A DNA stretch of 8,479 bases. Source: Phycisphaerales bacterium UBA966. GTDB taxonomy: Bacteria; Planctomycetota; Phycisphaerae; Phycisphaerales; SM1A02. This document shows, in pieces, positions 1-6,491 of the stretch. The stretch spans positions 1 through 8,479 of the forward strand of contig DBCE01000267.1 of NCBI GenBank assembly GCA_002292895.1, in the 5' to 3' direction. Below the pieces are notes generated by a model that saw nothing but the letters and a program-made list of their open reading frames with translations, was not told the DNA's origin and did no database searches. How positions within the stretch are numbered: position 1 is the stretch's first letter; every line of letters begins with the position of its first letter. The position numbers and the translations under genes were made by a program.

Positions 1-66
1 AAGGCGAATGCGGGCCAGTACGAAGTTGTGTTGCATCAGGGCCACTACGAAATCGCGTTGCCTCAA
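1..66 (-). CDS. possible 5' end of the gene downstream of prfA (partial)
   Basis: After the prfA stop (TAA, 80-78) two minus-strand frames stay open to the window edge. One of them has start codons: TTG at 66-64, GTG at 45-43 and ATG at 36-34. From the ATG it reads MQHNFVLARIRL. A GAGG lies just downstream of the TTG and about 14 bases before the GTG, so it could serve the GTG only with long spacing. In many bacteria prmC, the release-factor methyltransferase, follows prfA, but these residues do not resemble a PrmC N-terminus that I recognise. The fragment is too short to assign. It could also be non-coding, and the start is unresolved. Confidence 0.2.
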   Translation of the reverse strand, partial: MRQRDFVVALMQHNFVLARIRL

Positions 67-77
67 CGCCCCGCGCC

Positions 78-1130
78 TTACTCCAGCCGTGCCAACCGCT
101 CCGCAACATCCATCCGGTGCAGCGCGTCAAGCAACTCGTCCATCTCCCCAGACATCAATTTCTGCAACGGAAACGAAGTATCAATCCGGTGGTCCACCGC
201 GATCGCTTCCTTCCACCGATACGTGCGAATCTTCTCCGCCCGCCCGCCGCTCCCCATCATGCTGCGCCTCTCCGCACTGCGCGCCGCCTCAGCAACTTGC
301 CGCCGACCTTCGTGCACGCGCGCACGCAACAGCCGCCATGCTTTCTCGCGATTCTGCAATTGACTGCGCGTCTCTTGCATGCGCACCTCAATCCCGGTCG
401 GCAAGTGAATCAGATGCACGGCGGTTGCCACCTTGTTGACGTTCTGTCCGCCCGGACCCTGCGCGGTGGTCATCATCTCCTTCACTTCCGCAGGATCCAC
501 CTCGCTCTCTACTTCCTCTGGCTCAGCCATCACCGCCACGGTTGCCGTACTCGTGTGAATCCGCCCCTGCGCTTCCGTTGCAGGCACACGCTTCACTTGG
601 TGCGTACCCGCTTCGTAACCAAGCGCGGTCCACACGCCGTTGCCTTGTACTTCAACAATCGCCTGCGTCACACCACCCGCGTCGCCGTCACGCACATCCA
701 TTTCATCCCACGACCACCCGCGTCGATGCGCCAGTCGTCGATACATTTCCACTAACTCGCCAGCCCACAGCGCGGCCTCGTCGCCGCCAACGCCCGCTCG
801 GACTTCTAAGATCACGGCGCCCACGCGGCTGTCATCGCTGGTCACCAACAGTCGCTGCAGTTCCAAGAGCAGGGCGTCCGCGCGTCGATGCACGCTGGGC
901 AATTCCGCCGCCGCCACTGCCGCAAGCTCCGGGTCACTGTCGGTTGCCAGTAAACCTAATTCTGCGCATTCACGCTCCGCGGCGCGCCACAAATCCCATC
1001 GCGTCACTACCGCCTCCAGCGAGGCACGCTTCAACGTCAGCGCTCGCACGCGACGATGGTCCGCAGCCACATCCGGATCGAGCATCGCCTCCGCCGCAGC
1101 GTGGAATTCGCTCGCCATCGAATCAAGCAT
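78..1130 (-). CDS. prfA: peptide chain release factor 1 (RF1)
   Basis: Class I release factor that reads UAA/UAG in the ribosomal A site and triggers hydrolysis of peptidyl-tRNA. The 350 residues match the usual RF1 length. Seen in the sequence: an N-terminal helical domain (about 1-100), the family block RAGVGGDEAALWAGEL (about 111-126), and the RF1-type anticodon tripeptide PAT (183-185, in RVPATEAQGRIHTS). RF2 would have SPF in place of PAT. The catalytic GGQ is at 227-229 (GPGGQNVNK), followed by HLPTGIEV and a VDHRI block (312-316). The ATG at 1130 gives an N-terminus that aligns with typical RF1 (MLDSMASEF, then LDPDVAAD). No good Shine-Dalgarno is visible. It lies downstream of rpmE, a common bacterial order, but a terminator separates them, so it probably has its own promoter. 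Oddities: Pro-Gly-Gly-Gln and NVNK around the motif, and RWKEAI where RF1 usually has NFPQ-type residues after RTY. GGQ is normally methylated by PrmC, which is not seen here. Confidence 0.95.
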   Translation of the reverse strand: MLDSMASEFHAAAEAMLDPDVAADHRRVRALTLKRASLEAVVTRWDLWRAAERECAELGLLATDSDPELAAVAAAELPSVHRRADALLLELQRLLVTSDDSRVGAVILEVRAGVGGDEAALWAGELVEMYRRLAHRRGWSWDEMDVRDGDAGGVTQAIVEVQGNGVWTALGYEAGTHQVKRVPATEAQGRIHTSTATVAVMAEPEEVESEVDPAEVKEMMTTAQGPGGQNVNKVATAVHLIHLPTGIEVRMQETRSQLQNREKAWRLLRARVHEGRRQVAEAARSAERRSMMGSGGRAEKIRTYRWKEAIAVDHRIDTSFPLQKLMSGEMDELLDALHRMDVAERLARLE

Positions 1131-1226
1131 GTGCCGAAGGTTGTCTGCGATCGGTTCGATGTGTTCCTCGCAATCCGGAATGATTCGCGTTGTGCGCGCT
1201 CTTCACGCATCAACATCAAAAAGAAC

Positions 1227-1250
1227 AACCGCGCCAACAAAGGCGCGGTT
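1227..1250 (-). terminator. intrinsic terminator of rpmE
   Basis: A perfect 9-bp inverted repeat, AACCGCGCC (1227-1235) and GGCGCGGTT (1242-1250), has a 6-nt loop. Read on the minus strand it lies 22 bases after the rpmE stop and is followed by a T-rich run (GTTCTTTTTG). This is a classic rho-independent terminator between rpmE and prfA. Confidence 0.88.
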
Positions 1251-1272
1251 GCCATATTTCAGAATCAGTGAA

Positions 1273-1584
1273 CTACTTCTTGGCTGGAGCCGCAGCCTTC
1301 GGAGCAGCAGGGGCCTTGGCCGCAGGAGCTGCCGCTGGCTTTGCAGCCGCGTCAGTCTTCTTCTCTGCGTCCTTCTTGAAGTAGTCGCCAGCGAACTTGC
1401 GCTGGAAGCGCTCAACTCGGCCGGCGGTATCGATGAAGGTCTTCTGACCGGTGTAGAACGGGTGCGAACCCGACCACACTTCAACATTCATCTCAGGCAC
1501 GGTCGCGCCGACGGTCATGACGTGCTGACCGCGATAGGAGACCTTGCACTCGGGGAACCACTTCGGATGGATTTCGCTCTTCAT
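1273..1584 (-). CDS. rpmE: 50S ribosomal protein L31, zinc-free form with Ala/Pro/Lys tail
   Basis: Component of the large ribosomal subunit, located at the intersubunit bridge near 5S rRNA and the 30S head. The 103-residue product starts MKSEIHPKW and carries the L31 signatures SGSHPFYTG (38-46) and AGRVERFQRKF (54-64). The four zinc cysteines of the C+ type (16, 18, 37 and 40 in E. coli numbering, which aligns without gaps here) are Ser16, Arg18, Trp37 and Ser40. This is therefore the C-minus form; the only cysteine is Cys13. Residues from about 72 to 103 form a low-complexity Ala/Pro/Lys extension beyond the usual length of about 70. The ATG at 1584 is preceded by AAGGA with 8-nt spacing, and the encoded N-terminus is canonical, so a longer reading from further upstream is unlikely. 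A strong terminator follows. It diverges from the metal transporter gene. Confidence 0.96.
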   Translation of the reverse strand: MKSEIHPKWFPECKVSYRGQHVMTVGATVPEMNVEVWSGSHPFYTGQKTFIDTAGRVERFQRKFAGDYFKKDAEKKTDAAAKPAAAPAAKAPAAPKAAAPAKK

Positions 1585-1724
1585 GTCTGCTGTCCTTACC
1601 TTGCTTGCATGTTTATGCCCCGGACAGGGGCAGATCGAGGAGGATAGCGAAAGACGCCGCTCAAGGGAAGTCATTCCTGCACGGATCTGCTCGTTATGCG
1701 CCCCTTTGGCCTTACACTCCCGCC
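1585..1724. other. divergent intergenic region, rpmE / metal transporter
   Basis: This 140-bp stretch must hold the promoters of both flanking genes. I see no convincing -35/-10 pair on either strand. It contains a short inverted repeat, GCCCC (1617-1621) and GGGGC (1627-1631), with a 5-nt spacer, which would fall in the rpmE leader about 33 bases before its start. No recognisable Mn- or Fe-responsive operator (MntR or Fur box) is evident. Confidence 0.5.
1593..1597 (-). promoter_or_regulatory. ribosome binding site of rpmE
   Basis: AAGGA on the minus strand, 8 bases before ATG 1584. It fixes the rpmE start and excludes the in-frame ATG at 1674, which would add 30 residues unlike L31. Confidence 0.7.
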
Positions 1725-3080
1725 GTGAACGTGCCGAACAGACCTCAGAATCCTCTCGGTGACCGCGGATGGTGGCGGGAAGTGCGCGTTCCTTCGCTGC
1801 CGGAGGTGAATTCGTCCATCGCGGTCGCTCCCAGCGGCGCCCCCCTGTGGCGCAAGTTGTGGGCGTTCAGCGGCATCGGCATGATGATCGCTGTCGGCTA
1901 CATGGATCCCGGCAATTGGGCCACGGGTTTGGCGGCCGGTTCCGGTTGGGGCTACTCGCTCCTCTTTGTGATCCTGGCATCCAACTTGATGGCGATGCTG
2001 TTGCAACACCTCGCCGTGCGCCTCGGCATCGTTGCCGGCCGCGACTTAGCACAAGCGTGCCGCGATCATTACTCGCGTCCAGTATCGCTCGCCTTGTGGT
2101 TCCTGTGTGAACTGGCCATCATCGCCTGCGACCTCGCCGAAGTCATCGGCTCCGCCATCGCGCTGCAACTGCTCTTTGATATTCCACTCGTGTGGGGCAT
2201 CGTCATCACTGCGTTCGACGTGATGCTCATCCTGATTCTGCAACGCCGCGGCTTCCGCATCATTGAAGCACTCGTCGCTGCACTGGTATTCACCATCGGT
2301 GCCTGCTTCGCCTACGAACTGTGGGCCGCGCGCCCCGATGCCGGCGGAATCATCCGCGGCTTCGTGCCAACATCGCAGATTCTCTCTGACCCCGCGATGC
2401 TTTATGTAGCGATCGGCATCCTTGGCGCAACGGTCATGCCGCACAATTTGTACCTGCATTCCAGCATTGTGCAGACACGCGACTTCCCGCGCACCGACAC
2501 CGGCAAACGCGAAGCGCTGCGCCTGGCCACCATTGACTCCACCCTTGCGCTCGGCTTTGCGTTCTTCGTCAATGCAGCCATCTTGATCACCGCCGCCGCA
2601 GCCTTCCATGGCACCGTGAACGAAGGCGTTGCCGACATTCATCAGGCGTACGACCTCCTCACGCCAGTCCTCGGTGCGTCACTCGCCAGCACCGTCTTTG
2701 CAGTGGCACTCCTAGCCAGCGGCCAAAATTCCACGCTCACCGGAACCCTCGCTGGTCAGATCGTCATGGAGGGTTTCCTTGACCTGCGCATTTCGCCATG
2801 GGCGCGCCGTCTCCTCACGCGCCTCGTTGCCATCGTCCCCGCCGTGGTCGTCGCGCTGATCTACGGGGACACCGGCATTGGCAAACTCTTGATTCTCTCG
2901 CAGGTGGTGCTTTCACTGCAGTTGCCGTTTGCAGTCTTCCCATTGATCATCTTCACCACATCGCGCGCCAAGATGGGCGACTTCGCGGCGCGCGGCTGGG
3001 TGAAATGGGTCTCGTGGTCGCTGGCATTCCTGATTTCCGGGCTGAACTTCTTGCTGCTGTGGCAGACATTCGCCGGCTAA
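1725..3080 (+). CDS. mntH: Nramp-family divalent metal (Mn2+/Fe2+) transporter, MntH type
   Basis: Inner-membrane, proton-coupled importer of divalent metals such as manganese and iron, with the LeuT fold of Nramp proteins. Seen: about 11 hydrophobic segments; the TM1 metal-binding motif MDPGN (Asp61 and Asn64, counted from the start used here); and the TM6 motif ATVMPHNLYLHS, whose Ala235 and Met238 correspond to the known metal ligands, followed by PHN. The pre-TM1 stretch SLPEVNSSIAV is also family-typical. The length of 451 residues fits the family. The start is uncertain: GTG 1725 keeps the conserved N-terminal region, GTG 1731 and GTG 1782 are alternatives, and an ATG at 1605 would add 40 unrelated-looking residues. 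None has a good Shine-Dalgarno. It is followed after 40 bp by truD on the same strand. Metal specificity (Mn versus Fe) cannot be read from sequence alone. Confidence 0.94.
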   Translation: MNVPNRPQNPLGDRGWWREVRVPSLPEVNSSIAVAPSGAPLWRKLWAFSGIGMMIAVGYMDPGNWATGLAAGSGWGYSLLFVILASNLMAMLLQHLAVRLGIVAGRDLAQACRDHYSRPVSLALWFLCELAIIACDLAEVIGSAIALQLLFDIPLVWGIVITAFDVMLILILQRRGFRIIEALVAALVFTIGACFAYELWAARPDAGGIIRGFVPTSQILSDPAMLYVAIGILGATVMPHNLYLHSSIVQTRDFPRTDTGKREALRLATIDSTLALGFAFFVNAAILITAAAAFHGTVNEGVADIHQAYDLLTPVLGASLASTVFAVALLASGQNSTLTGTLAGQIVMEGFLDLRISPWARRLLTRLVAIVPAVVVALIYGDTGIGKLLILSQVVLSLQLPFAVFPLIIFTTSRAKMGDFAARGWVKWVSWSLAFLISGLNFLLLWQTFAG

Positions 3081-3120
3081 CGCCGGAACGCATCGCCGTG
3101 AGGGCGTACATTGCGCCGCA

Positions 3121-4332
3121 GTGGCAATTCGACGATCCCCCGATGACTTCCGTGTTGATGAGGAACTTGTTTCCTCCTACGCATCCGCACTCGAATCTTC
3201 TCCATCAGAAGACGCGCCGTTTGCCGTGTGTCGCCTGACCAAGTCCGGTTGGACCACGCCGGATGCCGTCGACGCGCTCACGCGTGAACTTCATCTGCCA
3301 CCGCGCTCGGTCACCTACGCCGGTCTCAAGGATCGCCACGCCGCCACCGCGCAGCACATTTCGCTTGATCATCCTCCGCTCGGCGCGGTGCGTTCACTCG
3401 CGCGCGGTGTGGAAGGGGAGGGCTGGCGCGCCCGCACCATCGGTTGGTCATCGCGTCCACTTGACGCATCATGCATCGCGTCCAACACCTTTGAGATTGT
3501 GGTGCGCGGCCTCGTCAAGTTTGAAGTGGAACTCATGCGATCGCGCGCGGACGACCTTGCCGACGCGAACGGCGCGCTCCTCTTCGTCAATTACTTCGGG
3601 GACCAACGATTCGGTTCAGCGCGACACGGCAAGGGATTTGCTGCTCGCCCACTCATCGCTGGCAACCCGCTTGGTGCATTACGCCTTGCCATCGGAACCC
3701 CCGCGCGCAAAGACTCCGGCATGCAACGTGCGTTCACGCGCCTGTGCGCCGCGCACTGGGGCAATTGGAAGCGCCTCGCCGCAGAGCTACCCGAGTGCCC
3801 GGACCGCCGACCGTTCGAACGTCTCGCCACTGGCTCCGAACCCGACGCCGCATTCATGGCGCTGCGCCCGTTCTTGCGCGGCATGTGCATTGAGGCGTAT
3901 CAAAGCTATCTGTGGAACGAGGGCGCCCGTCGCATGGTGCGCGCCTTGCCCGCGCAGGAGTGGCGCACCATTGAGGCGGCCGATGACTTCGGTCCGCTGC
4001 TCTTCCCGCGCCCCACGGAATTCCCCGCCAGCTGGCTGACCTGCGAGGCTCCCATGCTGAGCCCTGAAACGGAATTCGCCGCCCCGTGGGGCGATGCGTG
4101 GCAAGAAGCAATCACGGCCGAAGGGCTCACAACCGCCGCGCTTGTTGTCCCAGGCATTGCTGCGCTCCGCTTCGGTCACGCGCTCCGACCACTCCTCGCA
4201 CGCGCCGCCGGGCTCGTAGTGGAGCCCGATGTCGACGATTCCACCGAGCGCGGATCGCGCGCCGTATCGGTCCGATTCTCGCTCCCCCGGGGCGCATACG
4301 CCACCGTCGTCCTGCGCGCGCTCGGGCAGTGA
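3121..4332 (+). CDS. truD: tRNA pseudouridine(13) synthase TruD
   Basis: Converts uridine 13 of tRNA(Glu)-type tRNAs to pseudouridine in the cytoplasm. The 403 residues show the TruD signatures in order: RRSPDDFRVDE at the N-terminus (4-14), the catalytic motif AGLKDRHA with Asp71 as the presumed nucleophile, the motif NYFGDQRFG (156-164), and PRGAYATVVLRAL near the C-terminus. The start is the GTG at 3121. No other plausible in-frame start exists between the preceding gene's stop and this point, and the RRSPDDF block begins three residues later. No Shine-Dalgarno is evident. The usual GN of the mid-protein GNxFxI motif is SN here (SNTFEIVVR, 120-128). The 40-bp gap after the metal transporter suggests co-transcription, with no obvious functional link. 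No clear terminator follows. Confidence 0.95.
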   Translation: MAIRRSPDDFRVDEELVSSYASALESSPSEDAPFAVCRLTKSGWTTPDAVDALTRELHLPPRSVTYAGLKDRHAATAQHISLDHPPLGAVRSLARGVEGEGWRARTIGWSSRPLDASCIASNTFEIVVRGLVKFEVELMRSRADDLADANGALLFVNYFGDQRFGSARHGKGFAARPLIAGNPLGALRLAIGTPARKDSGMQRAFTRLCAAHWGNWKRLAAELPECPDRRPFERLATGSEPDAAFMALRPFLRGMCIEAYQSYLWNEGARRMVRALPAQEWRTIEAADDFGPLLFPRPTEFPASWLTCEAPMLSPETEFAAPWGDAWQEAITAEGLTTAALVVPGIAALRFGHALRPLLARAAGLVVEPDVDDSTERGSRAVSVRFSLPRGAYATVVLRALGQ

Positions 4333-4575
4333 TTTCAGGCGGGTTTCGCAATCAATCGTCGCGGATGTCGACCCATTGGTGCGGTCGGAGCTTCGCCACG
4401 AACTTCCGATAATTTCAATTTCTCACAAACTCTTACAGTTTCTTTAGGGAAAGGTTGATCGGTTCGAGTATCAGATTACGTTCTTGTTATGTGTGGACCC
4501 TGACGTCATGTGCGTGAGGGCTAGTTCGTCGCTACCGCAACGTTGGTACCCATCACCTCACGAAAGGTCTGTCTC
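4333..4575 (+). promoter_or_regulatory. leader/promoter region of the secreted repeat protein
   Basis: A 243-bp gene-free stretch, locally AT-richer around 4405-4490 than its surroundings, as expected for a promoter. It contains TTTAGGGAAAGG (4443-4454), which shares TAGGGAA with the palindrome upstream of the second secreted gene, and a TTGATC (4455-4460) that could be a -35 element without a convincing -10 partner. AAAGG at 4563-4567 lies 8 bases before ATG 4576 and looks like the ribosome binding site. No RNA gene is recognisable. A short reading frame running into it from truD is a shadow. Confidence 0.5.
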
Positions 4576-6420
4576 ATGCTTCGCACTCGCTCGCTCACCA
4601 CAATGATCATGGCGTTGACCGCCACCGCCTCCACGTTCGCTGATGGAACGTGGACCAACATCGCATCGACCGACGGAAACCCTGCCGGCCTCACCAGCAT
4701 CCCGGGCGTCCCAGCGGATGCGCAGTGGGTTCCCAATCAATTCAACAACCCCGTGATCGGGCCAACGGGCATCGTGACCTTCCGCGGCCAACTTGCCGGC
4801 ACCGGTCTTCAGACCACCGCTCCCAACAACACGCACATCTTCGTCACCGGCAGTACGGGCGGAGCTGGTCTCACGCAGATCGCTCGCGCAGGTAATGCGT
4901 TGCCAAGCGGACTTGCACCTGGTCTGGTGTGCAACACCACTACCGGAATCAACGGCCTGGGATCCTCGCAGTACCAGTGCGCCAACGGCGCCACACTGAT
5001 CACTGGCAACTTGAACGGTACCGGCGTGACCACCACCACCAGCCCATTCTGGATGTGGCGTGATTCCACTGGCACCAACAACTACATCATCTACCGCGGC
5101 GGCGACGCATACCCAGCGGGTACCGGCGTGGTCATGTCAGTGTCTGCAGGCAGCCCGCAGTACGTCAACAACGATGGCAACGCACTTGTCAGTGCAGCGC
5201 TGACCGGCACCGGCGTGGTCACCGCCGCGGGCGTGACGCAGAATAATTCCGCCGTCATGTGGATGGGACCGTCAGGCAAGACAGTGGTCATTCGCAAAGG
5301 TGATGCGGCCCCTGGATTCACTGACGGAACAGTCTTCCAGCCAGACGCCTTCGGCATGGCGTGCAATGGCAACAATTTCGTCCTCACTGGCAAGTTAGCT
5401 GCGGCGAGTGGCATCACCACCTCCAACGACACCGTCTACCTGACGAACGCATGGGGCAACGGTCTCGAGATCTTCGCTCGTAAGGGAAGTCCGATCCCGG
5501 GCTACCCGACTCTGAACTTCCAGAGTCTTGTGACGGCCACCACGGCTCCGATCACGTTGGCTCAGCACTCGCTGATGAATGACGGATCAATCGTATTCCG
5601 CTCAAGCCTCGGTGGTTCCGGAGCAACAGTTGGCCTCAACGATTCAGCAACATTCTCCGCAAAGAACGGCGTCTTCACCATGCTGCTGCGCAAGGGAGAT
5701 TCTGTGCCTGGTATCTCTGGTCTGGTGTTCTCATCGACCGGCGCCAATTCGGTGATGAACAACAACGGTATGTACGCCTATGAAGGCATCTTGATGAATG
5801 CCGATGGCACCAGCATCACCGATTCCACGATCGGTAGCAGTTTCCTTGCCGTCCGCAAGGCGAGCGGCACCGTGGTGGTGCTCGCCCGCGCACTCGATGC
5901 AATTCCCGGCATTCCCGGAGCCACCTACGCTGGCATTGCCGGTAGTTCGTCGGTGTGCATCAGTGATTCCGGCGTCGTGGTGTTCGCCAACAGCTTCAAT
6001 CTCGGTACAGCCAACAATACCGCGATCTTCGCGTGGGACGAGGTCACCGGGCTCCGAGTCATCGCGAAGTCTGGCGACACCAACTTCACCGGGACTCCAT
6101 GCAACCAGCTCACGCTCATCGGCGGCACCGGTGTGTCTGGCAATGGAATCAACACGGGTCTCAATGCAGCCGGGCAACTGGTCCTTCGTGCTGGCGATTC
6201 GGTTAACAGTATCAACACCATCGCCAAGATTGACCTCGGTTCGACTCCGTGCCTTGCTGACCTGAACGGTGACCGTGTCGTCAACGGCGCAGACCTCTCT
6301 GCTCAGCTCGGCGCATGGGGTCCTTGCAGCGGAAGTTGCACGGGCGACCTGAACGGCGACAACACTGTGGATGGCGCTGACTTGTCTGGAATGCTCAGCT
6401 CGTGGGGCAACTGCCCCTAA
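4576..6420 (+). CDS. secreted tandem-repeat protein with dockerin-like C-terminus
   Basis: A 614-residue exported protein of unknown function. The N-terminus MLRTRSLTTMIMALTATASTFA is a signal peptide with likely cleavage before Asp23. The ATG at 4576 is preferred over 4543 because it starts the signal peptide and has AAAGG 8 bases upstream. Residues 29-555 hold about eight imperfect 60-70-residue units. Each has a loop like RxGDxxPG (starting near 104, 174, 240, 302, 372, 438, with degenerate copies near 31 and 498) and an NxxGxxxF-like strand pair (near 62, 135, 197, 263, 333, 393, 461, 529). This resembles the 'choice-of-anchor tandem repeat NxxGxxxAF' proteins and suggests a beta-propeller-like fold. 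The tail (559-614) carries two dockerin-type EF-hand loops with flanking cysteines. Ser, Thr, Gly and Asn are abundant, and catalytic residues are not recognisable. It is a single-gene unit with its own leader and terminator. Export and the repeats are clear; the function is not. Confidence 0.9.
   Translation: MLRTRSLTTMIMALTATASTFADGTWTNIASTDGNPAGLTSIPGVPADAQWVPNQFNNPVIGPTGIVTFRGQLAGTGLQTTAPNNTHIFVTGSTGGAGLTQIARAGNALPSGLAPGLVCNTTTGINGLGSSQYQCANGATLITGNLNGTGVTTTTSPFWMWRDSTGTNNYIIYRGGDAYPAGTGVVMSVSAGSPQYVNNDGNALVSAALTGTGVVTAAGVTQNNSAVMWMGPSGKTVVIRKGDAAPGFTDGTVFQPDAFGMACNGNNFVLTGKLAAASGITTSNDTVYLTNAWGNGLEIFARKGSPIPGYPTLNFQSLVTATTAPITLAQHSLMNDGSIVFRSSLGGSGATVGLNDSATFSAKNGVFTMLLRKGDSVPGISGLVFSSTGANSVMNNNGMYAYEGILMNADGTSITDSTIGSSFLAVRKASGTVVVLARALDAIPGIPGATYAGIAGSSSVCISDSGVVVFANSFNLGTANNTAIFAWDEVTGLRVIAKSGDTNFTGTPCNQLTLIGGTGVSGNGINTGLNAAGQLVLRAGDSVNSINTIAKIDLGSTPCLADLNGDRVVNGADLSAQLGAWGPCSGSCTGDLNGDNTVDGADLSGMLSSWGNCP
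6259..6414 (+). repeat. two dockerin-type EF-hand repeats (coding)
   Basis: Two in-frame copies: DLNGDRVVNGADLSAQLGAW (6259-6318, then GPC to 6327) and DLNGDNTVDGADLSGMLSSW (6346-6405, then GNC to 6414). Asp/Asn at loop positions 1, 3, 5, 9 and 12 match calcium-binding dockerin loops. Each copy is bracketed by cysteines (C-LA-D...WGPC and C-TG-D...WGNC), so two local disulfides are possible. In this lineage such tails occur without cellulosomes; a sorting or anchoring role is inference. Confidence 0.85.
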
Positions 6421-6453
6421 GCGTTTCTGAGTGACGCTTGTTTCATGATCTCT

Positions 6454-6491
6454 GGTTGGCGCGCGGCTCCCACGCCGCGCGCCAACCTTTT
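6454..6491 (+). terminator. intrinsic terminator after the secreted repeat protein
   Basis: A perfect 14-bp stem, GGTTGGCGCGCGGC (6454-6467) with GCCGCGCGCCAACC (6474-6487), has the loop TCCCAC and is followed by TTTT (6488-6491). It ends the plus-strand gene and also lies just past the stop of the converging lipoprotein gene. On that strand no T-run follows, so termination is probably strongest on plus. A weaker 6-bp hairpin (AAGCGT 6419-6424 with ACGCTT 6434-6439) precedes it. Confidence 0.88.

Noticed and set aside
1..363. Plus-strand reading frame entering from the left edge (begins KANAGQYEVVLHQGHYE)
   Set aside because: The first residues look protein-like, but the frame runs about 280 bases antisense into prfA before stopping, which is implausible for a real C-terminus.
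1605..1724. ATG 1605 as the start of the metal transporter
   Set aside because: It adds 40 arginine-rich, non-family residues and crosses the region that must hold the rpmE promoter and leader. The family-like N-terminus begins after GTG 1725.
3073..3086. CCGGC-TAAC-GCCGG hairpin over the metal transporter stop codon
   Set aside because: The stem is only 5 bp and no T-run follows, so it is not a credible terminator.
4501..4508. TGACGTCA palindrome upstream of the first secreted gene
   Set aside because: An 8-bp palindrome is expected by chance at this scale, there is no second copy, and the eukaryotic CRE match is irrelevant.
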